Positions 25,751 to 35,090 are shown, counted from the first letter of the stretch. The stretch is 64,000 bases of DNA from Sphingomonas sp. KRR8 (GCF_023559245.1 NZ_CP097462.1:2600001-2664000), one strand, 5' to 3'. The notes: a model not told the origin generated them from the letters alone. Numbers and translations are program-made.

Positions 25751-28015
25751 TCAGATGATGCTGTGCAATCCCGGCTGCGCGGCCCAGCCTGCGTCGAGGC
25801 TGTAGATCACGGCCGAGTTCCAGCTGAACCCGCCATCCGCCTGGCCCAGCCATTCGGTCACGGTGCCGTCGGTTCTGCGCAGCAGCAGGTCCGACATCCC
25901 GTCGCCATTATAGTCCCCGATCTGCTCCACCTTCCACGCGGCGTCGAGCGCGTAGCTTGCCTTCGCGTGATTGCTGGCGAAGCTTCCGTCGGCCAGTGCG
26001 ATCCAGTCGGTCACCACGCCCGTCACCGTGTTGCGAAGCACCAGGTCCGACCGGCCATCCCCATCGATGTCGGCCGCCCCCTCGACCGTCCACGCCGGGT
26101 GCAGCGCGTTGGTCGCCGCGTCGTTCCAACGGAAGGAGCCGTCTGCCTGGCCCATCCACTCCGTCACGGTTCCGTCCGGTGTCAGGCGCAGGAGCAGGTC
26201 GCTCCGTCCATCGCCGTCGAAATCGCCCATCGCTGCCACCGACCAGCCCGCCGGCAGCACGTAGCTGGCCAGCTGGTGGTTGGAGAAGAAGGTGCCGTCC
26301 GCCTGCCCGAGCCAGTCGGTCAGCTGTCCATTGCCGTTGCTCAGCACCAGATCAGCGCGGCCGTCGCCGTTGACGTCGCCGGTGCCGACAATGTGCCACG
26401 CGGTGGCAAGGGCGTAGACCGCTCCCGAGTTCCAGGTGAAGCCGCCGTCGGGCTGCCCCAGCCACTCGGTCACCGTGCCGTCTTCGTTGCGCAGGATAAG
26501 GTCGACCCTGCCATCGCCGTTCACGTCACCGCTGGCGGCGACATGCCAGGCGGTCGCCAGCACATAGGTAGCGACTTGGTGGTTGCTGGTGAAGCCGCCG
26601 TCCGCTTGGCCCAGCCAATTGGTGACCGCGCCGGTCGAGCGGCCGAGCAGAACATCGCTTCGGCCGTCACCGTTGAAGTCGTTGTTTGCAGCATGGGTCA
26701 CCGTCGCGATGGTGATCCGCACCCCGCCGCTCGGCGCGCCAGTCGCGACCAGCGGCCCGCTCAGCGGCGTGGCGAAGGTGATGGTGCCGCCGCTAAAGGT
26801 CAGGGTCTGGCCAGTCAGGGTGAAGCTGAAGTTGGCCGGCGTCGCGTCGGTGATCAGGATCCTGTCGCCCACCGCGAAGTCGACGATCGTGTCGCCGTCG
26901 AGACCCGCCGCCGTATCGCGGAAGGTGTCGAACCCGGCCTCGCCCGACAGGACGTCGTGACCAAGGCCACCGGTCAGCACATCGTCGCCGATGCCGCCGG
27001 TCAACCGGTCGTCGAACGCGCCGCCGACTAGCGAGTCGTACCCGGCATCCCCGAAGACCACCACGGCGCTTGCCGCTTGGGCTCCCTCATAGCGGTCGTT
27101 GCCGGTGCCGAGGTGGATGTCGCCGTGGATCACGCCCTGATTGATCAGCGTGTCGTGCCCGTCGCCAAGGTCAACGAGGCCCTCGATGACGCCGGTCGCG
27201 CCATTGGTAACCGTCTCGCTGCCCCAATACTGCGGAGGCTGATAGCCTTGCTCGGAGAAGGCGATGGCGTAGTCACCCCGGATCAGGCCGTTGTTGATGA
27301 TCGCGATGGTCTCAATAGCGCCATGGCTTGCGCCGATCGCAACGCTGGTCGCGCCGGCAGCAAGCGATACGGCCTCGATCCTCCCGTCGTTGGAGATGAT
27401 GGTTGGCTGAGTGCCCACGCCACCGCGCATGACCGCAATGGCGGTCGCAAAGCCGCCCTCGGCCAGGATGCTTCCGCTCGCGCTATTGTAGATGGACCCG
27501 CCATTCTCGCGCCGGATCGCGTATACGGCGCCGCCCGCTTCTGTTTGCGCGGCGATTAGCCCGCTGTTGCGGATCACGGCTTCGGTCAGCCCGCCGCCAT
27601 AGTCCCAGATCGCCAGCGCGGCGGTGAGCCCGCTTGAGACCGCATAGATCGAGCCCTGATTGGTCAGTGACTGAAACGCGCTGAAGGCCGTCACCTGAAC
27701 GTCGCCTTCCGCCACCGCCAAGCCCAGGTTCACCACGTCGCCGAAGCTGTTTCCGACCAGCACCGCGCCATTGTGCGCCCAAATCTCCCCGGCATTCCGG
27801 AAGGACGAACCGTCCCGCAGCCCATTGTAGACCTGAAATGCCGTCCCGCTGGTGTGGATGACCGTGCTTGCGGTGATGTTCACCTGGCCGTTGTCGGCTA
27901 GGTAGACGCCGGTCTCACGCGGGCTCGTCGGCTCGGGTGGCAGGGCAGGGACGAGGGACAGGACACGAACTCCTACAGACGAACCCTGATCATCATTGAT
28001 GACAGATGTTATCAA
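25751..28015 (-). CDS. Large secreted protein with RTX and FG-GAP/VCBS repeats
   Basis: About 754 residues. The N-terminal ~320 residues look like a parallel beta-helix adhesin region (repeated N-x-G-x-I segments such as NAGEIWAHNGAVLVGN). Calcium-binding RTX nonapeptides follow (about 325-375: GGIGDDVLTGG, GGLGHDVLSGE). Six repeats of about 50 residues then carry DxNGDGRxD loops and xWLGQADGxF (about 435-745), the FG-GAP/VCBS type. No signal peptide is seen, so export through a type I secretion system is likely. The frame has no ATG or GTG near its beginning: a TTG at 28015 is the only candidate below the TAA near 28070, so the true start, or an upstream lesion, is uncertain. Confidence 0.8.
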   Translation of the reverse strand: MITSVINDDQGSSVGVRVLSLVPALPPEPTSPRETGVYLADNGQVNITASTVIHTSGTAFQVYNGLRDGSSFRNAGEIWAHNGAVLVGNSFGDVVNLGLAVAEGDVQVTAFSAFQSLTNQGSIYAVSSGLTAALAIWDYGGGLTEAVIRNSGLIAAQTEAGGAVYAIRRENGGSIYNSASGSILAEGGFATAIAVMRGGVGTQPTIISNDGRIEAVSLAAGATSVAIGASHGAIETIAIINNGLIRGDYAIAFSEQGYQPPQYWGSETVTNGATGVIEGLVDLGDGHDTLINQGVIHGDIHLGTGNDRYEGAQAASAVVVFGDAGYDSLVGGAFDDRLTGGIGDDVLTGGLGHDVLSGEAGFDTFRDTAAGLDGDTIVDFAVGDRILITDATPANFSFTLTGQTLTFSGGTITFATPLSGPLVATGAPSGGVRITIATVTHAANNDFNGDGRSDVLLGRSTGAVTNWLGQADGGFTSNHQVATYVLATAWHVAASGDVNGDGRVDLILRNEDGTVTEWLGQPDGGFTWNSGAVYALATAWHIVGTGDVNGDGRADLVLSNGNGQLTDWLGQADGTFFSNHQLASYVLPAGWSVAAMGDFDGDGRSDLLLRLTPDGTVTEWMGQADGSFRWNDAATNALHPAWTVEGAADIDGDGRSDLVLRNTVTGVVTDWIALADGSFASNHAKASYALDAAWKVEQIGDYNGDGMSDLLLRRTDGTVTEWLGQADGGFSWNSAVIYSLDAGWAAQPGLHSII

Positions 28016-28249
28016 AGCAACATCGCTCGTCTTTTCGACAAAGGCGGCGGCGTTGCCAAGGCGGTCGCGAGCTTAGCCCCAGCACTGCTTTTCCAACGTT
28101 CCTCGCCCGCTCGACCTCCCTCGAGATGGATCCTCACGTCGCGCGAACGTCCGCAATGGGTCGAATTCAGACCTCTTGCCTGGAGGTCCGAGTTGGGTGG
28201 AGAGCAGACGCATGAGAGTTAGTCAGACCCGCGTTGAAAGGGACATGTT

Positions 28250-28708
28250 ATGCAACTTGGTCTGATCCTTATGGTCCTTTCTCTGGGCGAGCCGGGGCCC
28301 CGCGTGATTTCAGAGCAGCATTTCGGTTTGCAGAGCTGGCGTGCGACAAGCGCCAAGCTCATTCAAAGGCCGATCGGCGTGCACGATGAAAGCTTCGCTC
28401 AGGCGCTTGTCGATGCGAGTGGCATCAAACCATGGAATGGTCAGGTCGATAGTTCACGGCCTTCGTCGACCCGCATGGGGGTCAAAGCGGTCACTTCAGG
28501 CTCGGGCCCTGAGGTCACCGTGTTCTTCGGGCAGGGTGACCAACGCAAGGCGGGACGCGTTTGTCAGATAACGCGCGAGCACGGCGGGCTGACCGAAGAG
28601 TGGATCAGTGCTTACGATTGGTGTGCTTCACGGCTGGGCAAGTCCGCTTTTAACCGGAGGCCGCCGATCATCACCAGCACAGAGGTGCCGCCCATGCAGC
28701 CTCGGTGA
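28250..28708 (+). CDS. Hypothetical protein, possibly exported
   Basis: A 152-residue open frame from an ATG at 28250 with AAAGGGAC upstream. The N-terminus is hydrophobic for about 11 residues (MQLGLILMVLSLGEPG), short for a signal peptide. Two Cys (GRVCQIT, YDWCASR) could pair. No family is recognised. Codon choice looks like that of the neighbours, which supports but does not prove that it is a gene. Confidence 0.5.
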   Translation: MQLGLILMVLSLGEPGPRVISEQHFGLQSWRATSAKLIQRPIGVHDESFAQALVDASGIKPWNGQVDSSRPSSTRMGVKAVTSGSGPEVTVFFGQGDQRKAGRVCQITREHGGLTEEWISAYDWCASRLGKSAFNRRPPIITSTEVPPMQPR

Positions 28709-28753
28709 TCCTGTCCACACACTGTTGACAATGTCCTTCAACGTTCAAGCTGA

Positions 28754-28852
28754 ATGTCCGCAAAAGGTCGAAAGCGGCCGCTTGCTGCTAAGCTGAACGA
28801 ATGACCGGAAAGCTGGTCTGGCACCCAAGAGCAGACGGTCTGCTTACGGCCA
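28754..28852 (-). repeat. Dispersed intergenic repeat, near full copy
   Basis: Begins ATGTCCGCAAAAGGTCGAAA and contains AAGCTGAACGAATGACCGGA and GAGCAGACGGTCTGCTTACG; in reverse complement it aligns with 24145-24243. It lies in the 420-base gap 28709-29128 before the PD40 protein gene. The rest of that gap holds a few related fragments (for example GCGGACCATCTGCTTTCGGG near 28901) and the upstream region of the next gene. Confidence 0.65.
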
Positions 28853-29128
28853 CATTTGGCCGCCGAGGGCTGGATGCTCAACGCCTATTCTTGGTGGATA
28901 GCGGACCATCTGCTTTCGGGTGAGCGCCCGCAATACCTGACGATCGTTCACGCGGAGCCGCACCGGTGAAGGATCTTTCGCTGGGCTTGCCTCATGAAAC
29001 ATTCCGAAATTAAATCATGTGTCGCATTTAGCGCCGTTTTCACGCTGAATTGACGTTGTCCAAACGCTGCCCGCTCCACAATGCAGTCGACAGGCGAGCA
29101 CCTCCGCTCGCCTGCGCAGGAGGGTATG

Positions 29129-30031
29129 ATGCGGCAAGGTAACATCCGGTGGCGTCCTTCGCGCCGAGCGATATTGCTGTTGGGGCTGACGGCGCTGACG
29201 ACAGCCGTCGCAGCCGACGCCCGGCAGTTTGGTGATTGGGGCCGCGCGTTCAACGCGGAGTCGCTGCCCACTTCAAGTAACCAGCTGAACACGTCTTCAA
29301 ACGATGGCTGCCCGATCCTCGATCCGTACGACAAGAGCCTGTACATGGCGTCGAACCGCCCCGGCGGTCACGGCGGACTTGATATCTGGATCGCGCCCTG
29401 GACCGGCAATGGCTGGGGCACCCCGGTAAATGCCGGACCCGAGATCAATACGGCGGCCGATGAGTTCTGCCCGGACCCGGTGCGCGGCAATCGCCTGTTC
29501 TTCGTTCGGCGATCCAGTTCGACGAACACTGACATCTATGTCGCAAAGCACTTGCCCCAGCGCGGCTTCCAGACACCCGAGCGACTTCCCACTGGCGACA
29601 ACTCCATTAACAGCCCCGCAGAGGAGTGGAGCCCATCATGGTTTGAGGCCGACGGTCACGAATACCTCTACTTCTCCAGCACACGCGAAGGGAGGCAGCG
29701 GATCTACTACAGCGTCGACTTCGGCCCAGCTCAACTCGCCCCCGGCGGAGTGAACAGTTCGGCCGCGGACGCCCGTCCTAATGTCCGCCGCGACGGACTG
29801 GAGATCGTGTGGGATTCCACCCGTTTCGGTACGCTGGGCGGAACGGACATTTGGACTGCGACCCGCTCGACTGTGGATCAGCCCTGGGGCACCGCCGTAC
29901 ACTTAGAAAACGGTATTAACAGCTCGGCCGGAGAGTCGCGGGCATCGCTGTCATGGGACGGCAGCCGACTGATGTTTGGCACTACGCGACCCGGAGAAGG
30001 GTCCGCCGACATCTGGACCGCGACACGCTGA
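29129..30031 (+). CDS. Exported PD40/WD40-like beta-propeller protein
   Basis: A 300-residue secreted protein with a signal peptide (about 8-28, RRAILLLGLTALTTAVAADA) and about five repeats of the PD40 type, with signatures such as LYMASNRPGGHGGLDIW, EYLYFSSTREG and LMFGTTRPGEGSADIW. This is the propeller found in TolB and OmpA-linked proteins, where it binds proteins or ligands. The second of two adjacent ATGs (29129) is chosen because AGGAGG stands five bases before it; the first is at 29126. It converges with the SARP-like regulator gene, whose TolB-like segment may hint at a shared context. Confidence 0.85.
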   Translation: MRQGNIRWRPSRRAILLLGLTALTTAVAADARQFGDWGRAFNAESLPTSSNQLNTSSNDGCPILDPYDKSLYMASNRPGGHGGLDIWIAPWTGNGWGTPVNAGPEINTAADEFCPDPVRGNRLFFVRRSSSTNTDIYVAKHLPQRGFQTPERLPTGDNSINSPAEEWSPSWFEADGHEYLYFSSTREGRQRIYYSVDFGPAQLAPGGVNSSAADARPNVRRDGLEIVWDSTRFGTLGGTDIWTATRSTVDQPWGTAVHLENGINSSAGESRASLSWDGSRLMFGTTRPGEGSADIWTATR

Positions 30032-30055
30032 TTGAGACCAAGAATTACCAGTTGC

Positions 30056-30098
30056 GGGCGGAGCAATCAGACCGGCAAAGGTCCGATCTCCGCCCTTT
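30056..30098. terminator. Possible two-way terminator between convergent genes
   Basis: GGGCGGAG (30056-30063) pairs with CTCCGCCC (30088-30095), enclosing an inner stem GACC/GGTC, and is followed by TTT. It lies at the convergent ends of the PD40 gene and the regulator gene and covers the last codons of the latter. The long loop makes it weaker than a canonical terminator. Confidence 0.35.
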
Positions 30099-32739
30099 CA
30101 TGTTCAACCTGGGCAAGGATGTGCTTGCGGATGGCCTCGAACCGGCCGTTGCCCGAAAGACCCCCAAAGGCAGGCTCCTGCGCGAGGTCTAATGCAACTG
30201 TATGTCCGTCGGGAAACCATCCTTTGCGGGTGGCTTCGTCGAGCAACGCAAGCGCTTGAGGCGCGTCATGCTGCGCCCCTCGGATCATCGCCAATCGAGC
30301 GAGTGACGATCGGTCGGGCGTGTTTGCGATTGCGCGCTGCATCCGCTGCGCACTTGCGGATAGCAGGTAATCTGCTTCCTGATTGAGCCCGTTGGCCTCA
30401 AGGGCGAGAGCAAGGTTGGATGCCAATTCGGGCAGCATCGCGCGGCGGTCTACCCGCGAAATGAACTCGTCGGCGTCCCGGAAAGCTCGCCGGTACAGAA
30501 CAACGAGATCACGCCCATGATGCAGGCGGACCATCGCTCGTGCAGCTGGTGCCGAGAAGAACTGCGAGGTCCAGAAGATCTCCGGGGCAACCGGCTTTCC
30601 CTTTTCCCACTGGGGCGCGATCGTTTCTCCGCGGAGCAAGGGCGCGTACCATGAGGGGCAACCGGTAATCCGGTGCATAGCGCTGTACGAGCCAGTGGCC
30701 GTCAGCGTGTCGAACCACCCCGCCCACAGCAACGGCCTGGCCCGGCCGCTGCCGTCGAGACCGCGCGCCTTCAGCAAAGCCAGAGCTTGCGAGAAGTCAC
30801 CGGACAAATAGAGCCGCCGAACATTGAGGCTGTCGATGAACTCTTCGCTTGCGCCGGCTCGCCTGGTGCTATCGATCAGCCGATCAATCCGCTTGCTGTC
30901 GCCGAGATCGCTCGCGACCTGTGCCAGGTTCTGCACTGCCGGATAAAGCAGAGGATCGATCCTGATTGCCTCCTCATAAAAGGCAGCCGCCTCTTTCATT
31001 CGGCCCTGAGCGCTGAGCGAGTTGCCAAGCCAGGTCAGCGCGTCAGAGTCACCCGGGTCCAGGGCGATGGCGCGGCGCAGCGAAGCCTCGGCCGCTTGCG
31101 ACTGCTCACCTTGCGCGAGCGCCAGTGCGGCATGCGCCAGCGCGAAGTTGGGCGCGAGGGACAGCGAACGCTGAACGGCGCTCAAGGCTTCCGCGTGCGC
31201 GCCATTGTTCGCCGCCACACCTTGATTGTTAAAGCTAATCGCAATTCCGAGCAGTGCCCAAGCCGGCGCGTAATTGGGGTCCTGAGCAACGGCATCGCGA
31301 AGCAACGATTCCGCCCGGCGCACGCCTTGGCTTTCACGTTCGCTGATCAGTTGCCGGGCTTCACTGAATGAGGCGTAAACCTCGGGCGAGGTCGCGATCT
31401 GCTCGGCCTTTCGACCGCCACCCGGGGCAAGCCGCCCTCGCAGTGCGCCTTCGATTGCGCCGGCAATCGCAACCTGAGGGGCGATCCGGCTGTCGCTCCG
31501 GCTCCGGAACGTACCGTGCCAGACCGCAGCGCCATCGCTCGTACGGGTAAGACTGACCGAAGCGACGATCTCATGGCCCGCGCGGTTGACCGTCCCCTCC
31601 AGCAGGTGCGTGACGCCGAACCGCCGGCGGTACTCGCTGGGGATGAGCCTCTGCGCCGCCGCCGCCTCCGTTGTGGCTCGCCCAAGCAGCAGGAAACCCG
31701 GATTTCCGGTCAACATGCCGCGAGTTTGTTCTCCGATCCCGACCGCAAGGGATTCCTGATCCGAGAGGCTCTCTTCAAACGGCAACACAGCAAGGAAGGT
31801 CTTCGGTTGAGTGGCAACGGATCCGCTGCGCCACGGAAGGATCAGCGCAGCAGCCAGAATGCTGGCAACCAAGAACAGCGCCAGTGCCCATCTGATCTTG
31901 GCGCCTGCCTTGTATGGCGGCGAATGGATGGGGCTCTGCTCAATGGAAGGTGGGTCGCTCTCCTCGTCACTTGTTAGCGCTTGCCCTTTCCCATACCGCC
32001 GAAGCGTGGCCAGCGTTTCCGCAGCGGGATGGGCGTCGAATTCATCCCGCAACTGAGTGCGGAGAGCAGCAAAGTAGCGGTGCACCGCCGCCGCGTCCCC
32101 CCTCTCGGCGGCTAGCCGCATTGCGAGGCGGGTGGCCTCCTCGTTCGTCGGGTCTAGCCGAAGCACCTGATTGACGATCTCGAGCCCGACCTTCGCACCA
32201 CGCTCGGCGGCGCAACGCGCAGCTCCGTTCAGCACCGCCCTGAGGGTTCGAGCTGGAACATGCGCGCGTTCCAGGCGCAGCCAATCGTCCAGCTGCTCGT
32301 CCAGCCCATCCAGATCGGTGAGGAGGCCGCGCTCGGACGACGCAAGCAGATGGTGCACACGGTGCCAGTCGTCCGTGTCCACGGCCGCCTCGATCATGGT
32401 GAGATCGGTGATCGCCGCACCGGCCGAAATCGTCACCTCGCCGCGACTGGCGTCCAGGAGCAATCCGACGTCCTCCGAGGCATGCTGAAGCTCAAAGATA
32501 GCTTGGCGCAGGCTGGATCGGCTTTGAGCGGGACCTCGGTCGCTCCACAACAAGTCGGCGAGAGAGTCGCGCGACATCGCCCGCCCATGAAGCGCAAGCA
32601 GCGCCAATACGGCCCGGGCTTTGCGGGACCTAATCCCGACAGAGTTGCCGAGCGGGTCCTCTACCCTAGTTCGGCCAAGGCAATGAACCACCACCAGCGC
32701 CTGCACGGCCGGTTGGCGAATGCGCGCCGTAACGTTCAC
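30067..32739 (-). CDS. Membrane-bound SARP/BTAD-like transcriptional regulator with TPRs
   Basis: An 890-residue chain: an OmpR/SARP-type winged helix (about 15-110, with SRKARAVLALLALHGRAMSR), a bacterial transcriptional activation domain (about 115-245), one membrane helix (about 283-302), a TolB-like region (from FLAVLPFEES, about 315-440) and TPRs to the end. DNA binding in the cytoplasm joined through a membrane helix to a periplasmic part resembles ToxR/CadC-style one-component sensing. The GTG at 32739 is eight bases behind GGAAGG. Targets are unknown; the divergent catalase-like gene is a candidate. Confidence 0.85.
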   Translation of the reverse strand: MNVTARIRQPAVQALVVVHCLGRTRVEDPLGNSVGIRSRKARAVLALLALHGRAMSRDSLADLLWSDRGPAQSRSSLRQAIFELQHASEDVGLLLDASRGEVTISAGAAITDLTMIEAAVDTDDWHRVHHLLASSERGLLTDLDGLDEQLDDWLRLERAHVPARTLRAVLNGAARCAAERGAKVGLEIVNQVLRLDPTNEEATRLAMRLAAERGDAAAVHRYFAALRTQLRDEFDAHPAAETLATLRRYGKGQALTSDEESDPPSIEQSPIHSPPYKAGAKIRWALALFLVASILAAALILPWRSGSVATQPKTFLAVLPFEESLSDQESLAVGIGEQTRGMLTGNPGFLLLGRATTEAAAAQRLIPSEYRRRFGVTHLLEGTVNRAGHEIVASVSLTRTSDGAAVWHGTFRSRSDSRIAPQVAIAGAIEGALRGRLAPGGGRKAEQIATSPEVYASFSEARQLISERESQGVRRAESLLRDAVAQDPNYAPAWALLGIAISFNNQGVAANNGAHAEALSAVQRSLSLAPNFALAHAALALAQGEQSQAAEASLRRAIALDPGDSDALTWLGNSLSAQGRMKEAAAFYEEAIRIDPLLYPAVQNLAQVASDLGDSKRIDRLIDSTRRAGASEEFIDSLNVRRLYLSGDFSQALALLKARGLDGSGRARPLLWAGWFDTLTATGSYSAMHRITGCPSWYAPLLRGETIAPQWEKGKPVAPEIFWTSQFFSAPAARAMVRLHHGRDLVVLYRRAFRDADEFISRVDRRAMLPELASNLALALEANGLNQEADYLLSASAQRMQRAIANTPDRSSLARLAMIRGAQHDAPQALALLDEATRKGWFPDGHTVALDLAQEPAFGGLSGNGRFEAIRKHILAQVEHERAEIGPLPV

Positions 32740-33089
32740 CTCTCGACCTTCCGCGCGAAGCAGCCCATCGCCGTGAGTTCCCCGGTGTGCGAATGGGCGT
32801 AACAGTTTTGAGGGTTGCTGTTAAGTTTTCGCTTACGCGGTGGAGCAGCGCTACCTGATTCTGCGCAGGTCGGCAGTGATGCTGAGACCGAGTCCGCCCC
32901 AACGTCTTTTGATGGGAGACTTAGGGCAAAGACCGACATTGGCAACGCGATTAGTGCGTGATTTTCAGTTTTGCTTGAGACCCGCTTGACTCAGCTTCGT
33001 GTGCGCGGGCTGTGCAGCGCTGCCTGCGGTCTCATCTATTGGAACATCGTGAGTGGCGGTTCGCTGGAGGGCTCATGAAGGAGATCCTC
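32740..33089. other. Divergent promoter region of the SARP-like and catalase-like genes
   Basis: The 350 bases between two divergent genes must hold both promoters. GGAAC (33041-33045), 16 bases, then CGCT (33062-33065) is a weak match to the alphaproteobacterial general stress (EcfG) pattern GGAAC-N16-CGTT. No clear repeated operator is seen. Confidence 0.3.
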
Positions 33090-34184
33090 ATGCTTACTAC
33101 CCCCGCAACCTACAGCCCGTCCGTCGAGAAGGCGATCGAAGACGAGGAGCAGGTCCATCGGGACTTGACGGAAACGATGCGGTCGATCGAGGAGACCACA
33201 TCGAAAGACTACGGGCATGCAGTGCGTGCCGTTCACGCCAAAGCGCACGGCGTCTTCCAAGGCGAGCTGACCATCGCGTCGAACCTGCCGGCGGAACTGG
33301 CGCAGGGGTTGTTCGCCTCCCCTGGCACCTACAAGGCCGTAATGCGGCTATCGACACAGCCAGGGGATATCCTCGACGATGCAGTATCGGCAGCACGCGG
33401 AATGGCTCTGAAAGTGCTGGACGTGCCTGGCGAGCGTCTACCAGAAAGCAAGGGTGAGACGAGCCAGAACTTTGTTTTGGCGAGCGATCCCGCTTTCGCC
33501 GCACCCGACGCCAAGAAGTTTCTGGGTTCGCTCAAGCAGCTCGCTGCCACGACCGACAAAGCGGAATGGGCGAAGAAGGCGCTCTCGGCCACATTCCGCG
33601 GGCTTGAAGACTTACTTGAGGCGGTGGGTGGCCAAAGCGCCATGCTCAAGTCGATGGGCGGCGTCCCGATCACGCACCCTCTGGGCGGCACCTATTACAG
33701 CCAGACCGCATTTCGCTTTGGCGACTACATTGCGAAATTCGCTCTGGTGCCGGTGTCCGACCACCTAACGCAGCTCAAGGGCCAACGAGTGGACGTAACG
33801 GGCCGCCCCGATGCGCTGCGCGAAGAGGTCCGTAACACGATAATAGAGCAGGGCGGTGAGTGGGAGCTCCGGGTGCAGCTCTGCACCGATCTCAACAAGA
33901 TGCCGGTCGAGGACGCTTCAGTTGTTTGGGATGAAAAGGCGAGTCCGTATCAAGCCGTCGCGCGGATCATGGTTGCCCCACAGATCTCAATCGGGACTGA
34001 AGTCCAGGAGTTGACCGACGAGCAGGTCTTCTTCAGCCCCTGGCATGGGCTGTCGGCGCACCAGCCCCTTGGTTCGGTCAACCGCGCCCGACGGCACACA
34101 TACGAGATGTCGGCCGAGTTCCGTTCGAAGTTCAACGGTTGTCCGATGCACGACGCGCGAGCGCTCGAGGCAGTGACTTCCTGA
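33090..34184 (+). CDS. Catalase-superfamily haem protein
   Basis: A 364-residue protein of the short catalase-like family, shorter than true catalases (about 480-750). The distal His lies in RAVHAKAHGVFQGELTI and the proximal Tyr region is NRARRHTYEMSAEFR, so a haem peroxidase, catalase or fatty-acid-peroxide activity is expected. No signal peptide, so it is cytoplasmic. The ATG at 33090 is preceded by AAGGAG with six bases spacing; an ATG at 33075 (five residues longer) has GGAGG only four bases away and is possible. A stress-type promoter is suggested by the GGAAC element upstream. Confidence 0.85.
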   Translation: MLTTPATYSPSVEKAIEDEEQVHRDLTETMRSIEETTSKDYGHAVRAVHAKAHGVFQGELTIASNLPAELAQGLFASPGTYKAVMRLSTQPGDILDDAVSAARGMALKVLDVPGERLPESKGETSQNFVLASDPAFAAPDAKKFLGSLKQLAATTDKAEWAKKALSATFRGLEDLLEAVGGQSAMLKSMGGVPITHPLGGTYYSQTAFRFGDYIAKFALVPVSDHLTQLKGQRVDVTGRPDALREEVRNTIIEQGGEWELRVQLCTDLNKMPVEDASVVWDEKASPYQAVARIMVAPQISIGTEVQELTDEQVFFSPWHGLSAHQPLGSVNRARRHTYEMSAEFRSKFNGCPMHDARALEAVTS

Positions 34185-34307
34185 CAAGAGAGCCGTCGGG
34201 CTTTCCATTCACCACTGCGAAGCAGAGATATCACTCTTTTCAGGACGCCAATATCTGAAGCTGATGACAACCGGACATGCAGGCAATGGCGAAAGGCGAA
34301 CAAGAAA

Positions 34308-34331
34308 GGGCTCGGCCAGACGGCCGAGCCC
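34308..34331. terminator. Strong two-way hairpin terminator
   Basis: GGGCTCGGCC (34308-34317) and GGCCGAGCCC (34322-34331) form a perfect 10-base-pair stem with loop AGAC. T-rich sequence follows on both strands (TTCTTCTTC on plus, TTTCTTG on minus). It separates the convergent catalase-like and CHRD genes. A second palindrome, CTCGCTGCAGCGAG (34342-34355), ends directly at the CHRD stop codon. Confidence 0.65.
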
Positions 34332-34355
34332 TTCTTCTTCGCTCGCTGCAGCGAG

Positions 34356-35090
34356 TTAGGCGGCTTGCAGCAAAAGGTCGCCAGTTCCACGGCGGCGCAT
34401 CGAGAAGCCGACGGCGCCAAAACCGAACAGCATCAATGCCCAGGTCGCGGGCTCAGGCACGGCGCTGACCCCACCTCGCACGATCTCAGCCGAGGCGACC
34501 GGCAGCACGGCGAGGTATCCGCCGGTTCCATTCACTTCGCCGGGGGTGCCAGCACCTACGCCCGGAGCGACAGTCATGCCGTGCAGAACAATCTCCCGCA
34601 AGGTCAGGCCGCTGCGGTCGGCTCCAAGCAAGTCGTTAATGCTGAAGCCGGCTGCGTAGGTAGCAGGGTCGAGAAGGTTGAACGTCTGATTGAAGTCGAC
34701 CACTCCATCCAGGTTGGGGTCAACGTTGCCAAAGGGGATGAGGATCGGCCCATAGCTCGTCTGCCCCTCGGCCAACTCAACATAACCATCGCGATCCGTG
34801 TCCTGCGCGAGTGTTGGAGTTGTCGAGTCGGCCGGTACGCCCGGTGCGGAATTAAGGCCATGAATATGCCCAACATGCGCGTTGCCGGGCTCAAGGCCAG
34901 TTGCGTGGATCATGACGTTAAGCGAGGTCATGTCATCTGAAAGCGTGAGCGTGGTGGTACCAGAAACACCGCTCCCATTAAGCGGTGTGAACACGCCAGA
35001 ATAAACAATGGCAGCGGAAGCAGCCTGTGGGATGGCGACAAAACTTAGTGCGGACATCACGGCCGCAGTACGCAGATAGGCCTTCATCAT
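34356..35090 (-). CDS. Exported CHRD-domain protein with PEP-CTERM anchor
   Basis: A 244-residue protein: a signal peptide (about 1-26, ending PQAASA), a CHRD domain (about 28-205, with HVGHIHG) and a PEP-CTERM tail (VPEPATWALMLFGFGAVGF, then basic residues RRR, from about 211). The tail is cleaved and anchored by the exosortase system. Two EF-hand-like loops, DTDRDGYVELAE and DPNLDGVVDF, lie inside the CHRD domain and may bind calcium. The ATG at 35090 follows AGGAG by five bases; a second ATG adjoins it. No exosortase gene is in the window. Confidence 0.88.
   Translation of the reverse strand: MMKAYLRTAAVMSALSFVAIPQAASAAIVYSGVFTPLNGSGVSGTTTLTLSDDMTSLNVMIHATGLEPGNAHVGHIHGLNSAPGVPADSTTPTLAQDTDRDGYVELAEGQTSYGPILIPFGNVDPNLDGVVDFNQTFNLLDPATYAAGFSINDLLGADRSGLTLREIVLHGMTVAPGVGAGTPGEVNGTGGYLAVLPVASAEIVRGGVSAVPEPATWALMLFGFGAVGFSMRRRGTGDLLLQAA

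Noticed and set aside
25664..27031. Frame of about 455 codons opposite the RTX/FG-GAP gene
   Set aside because: The repeated sense sequence produces a repeated, protein-like antisense frame; no independent evidence.
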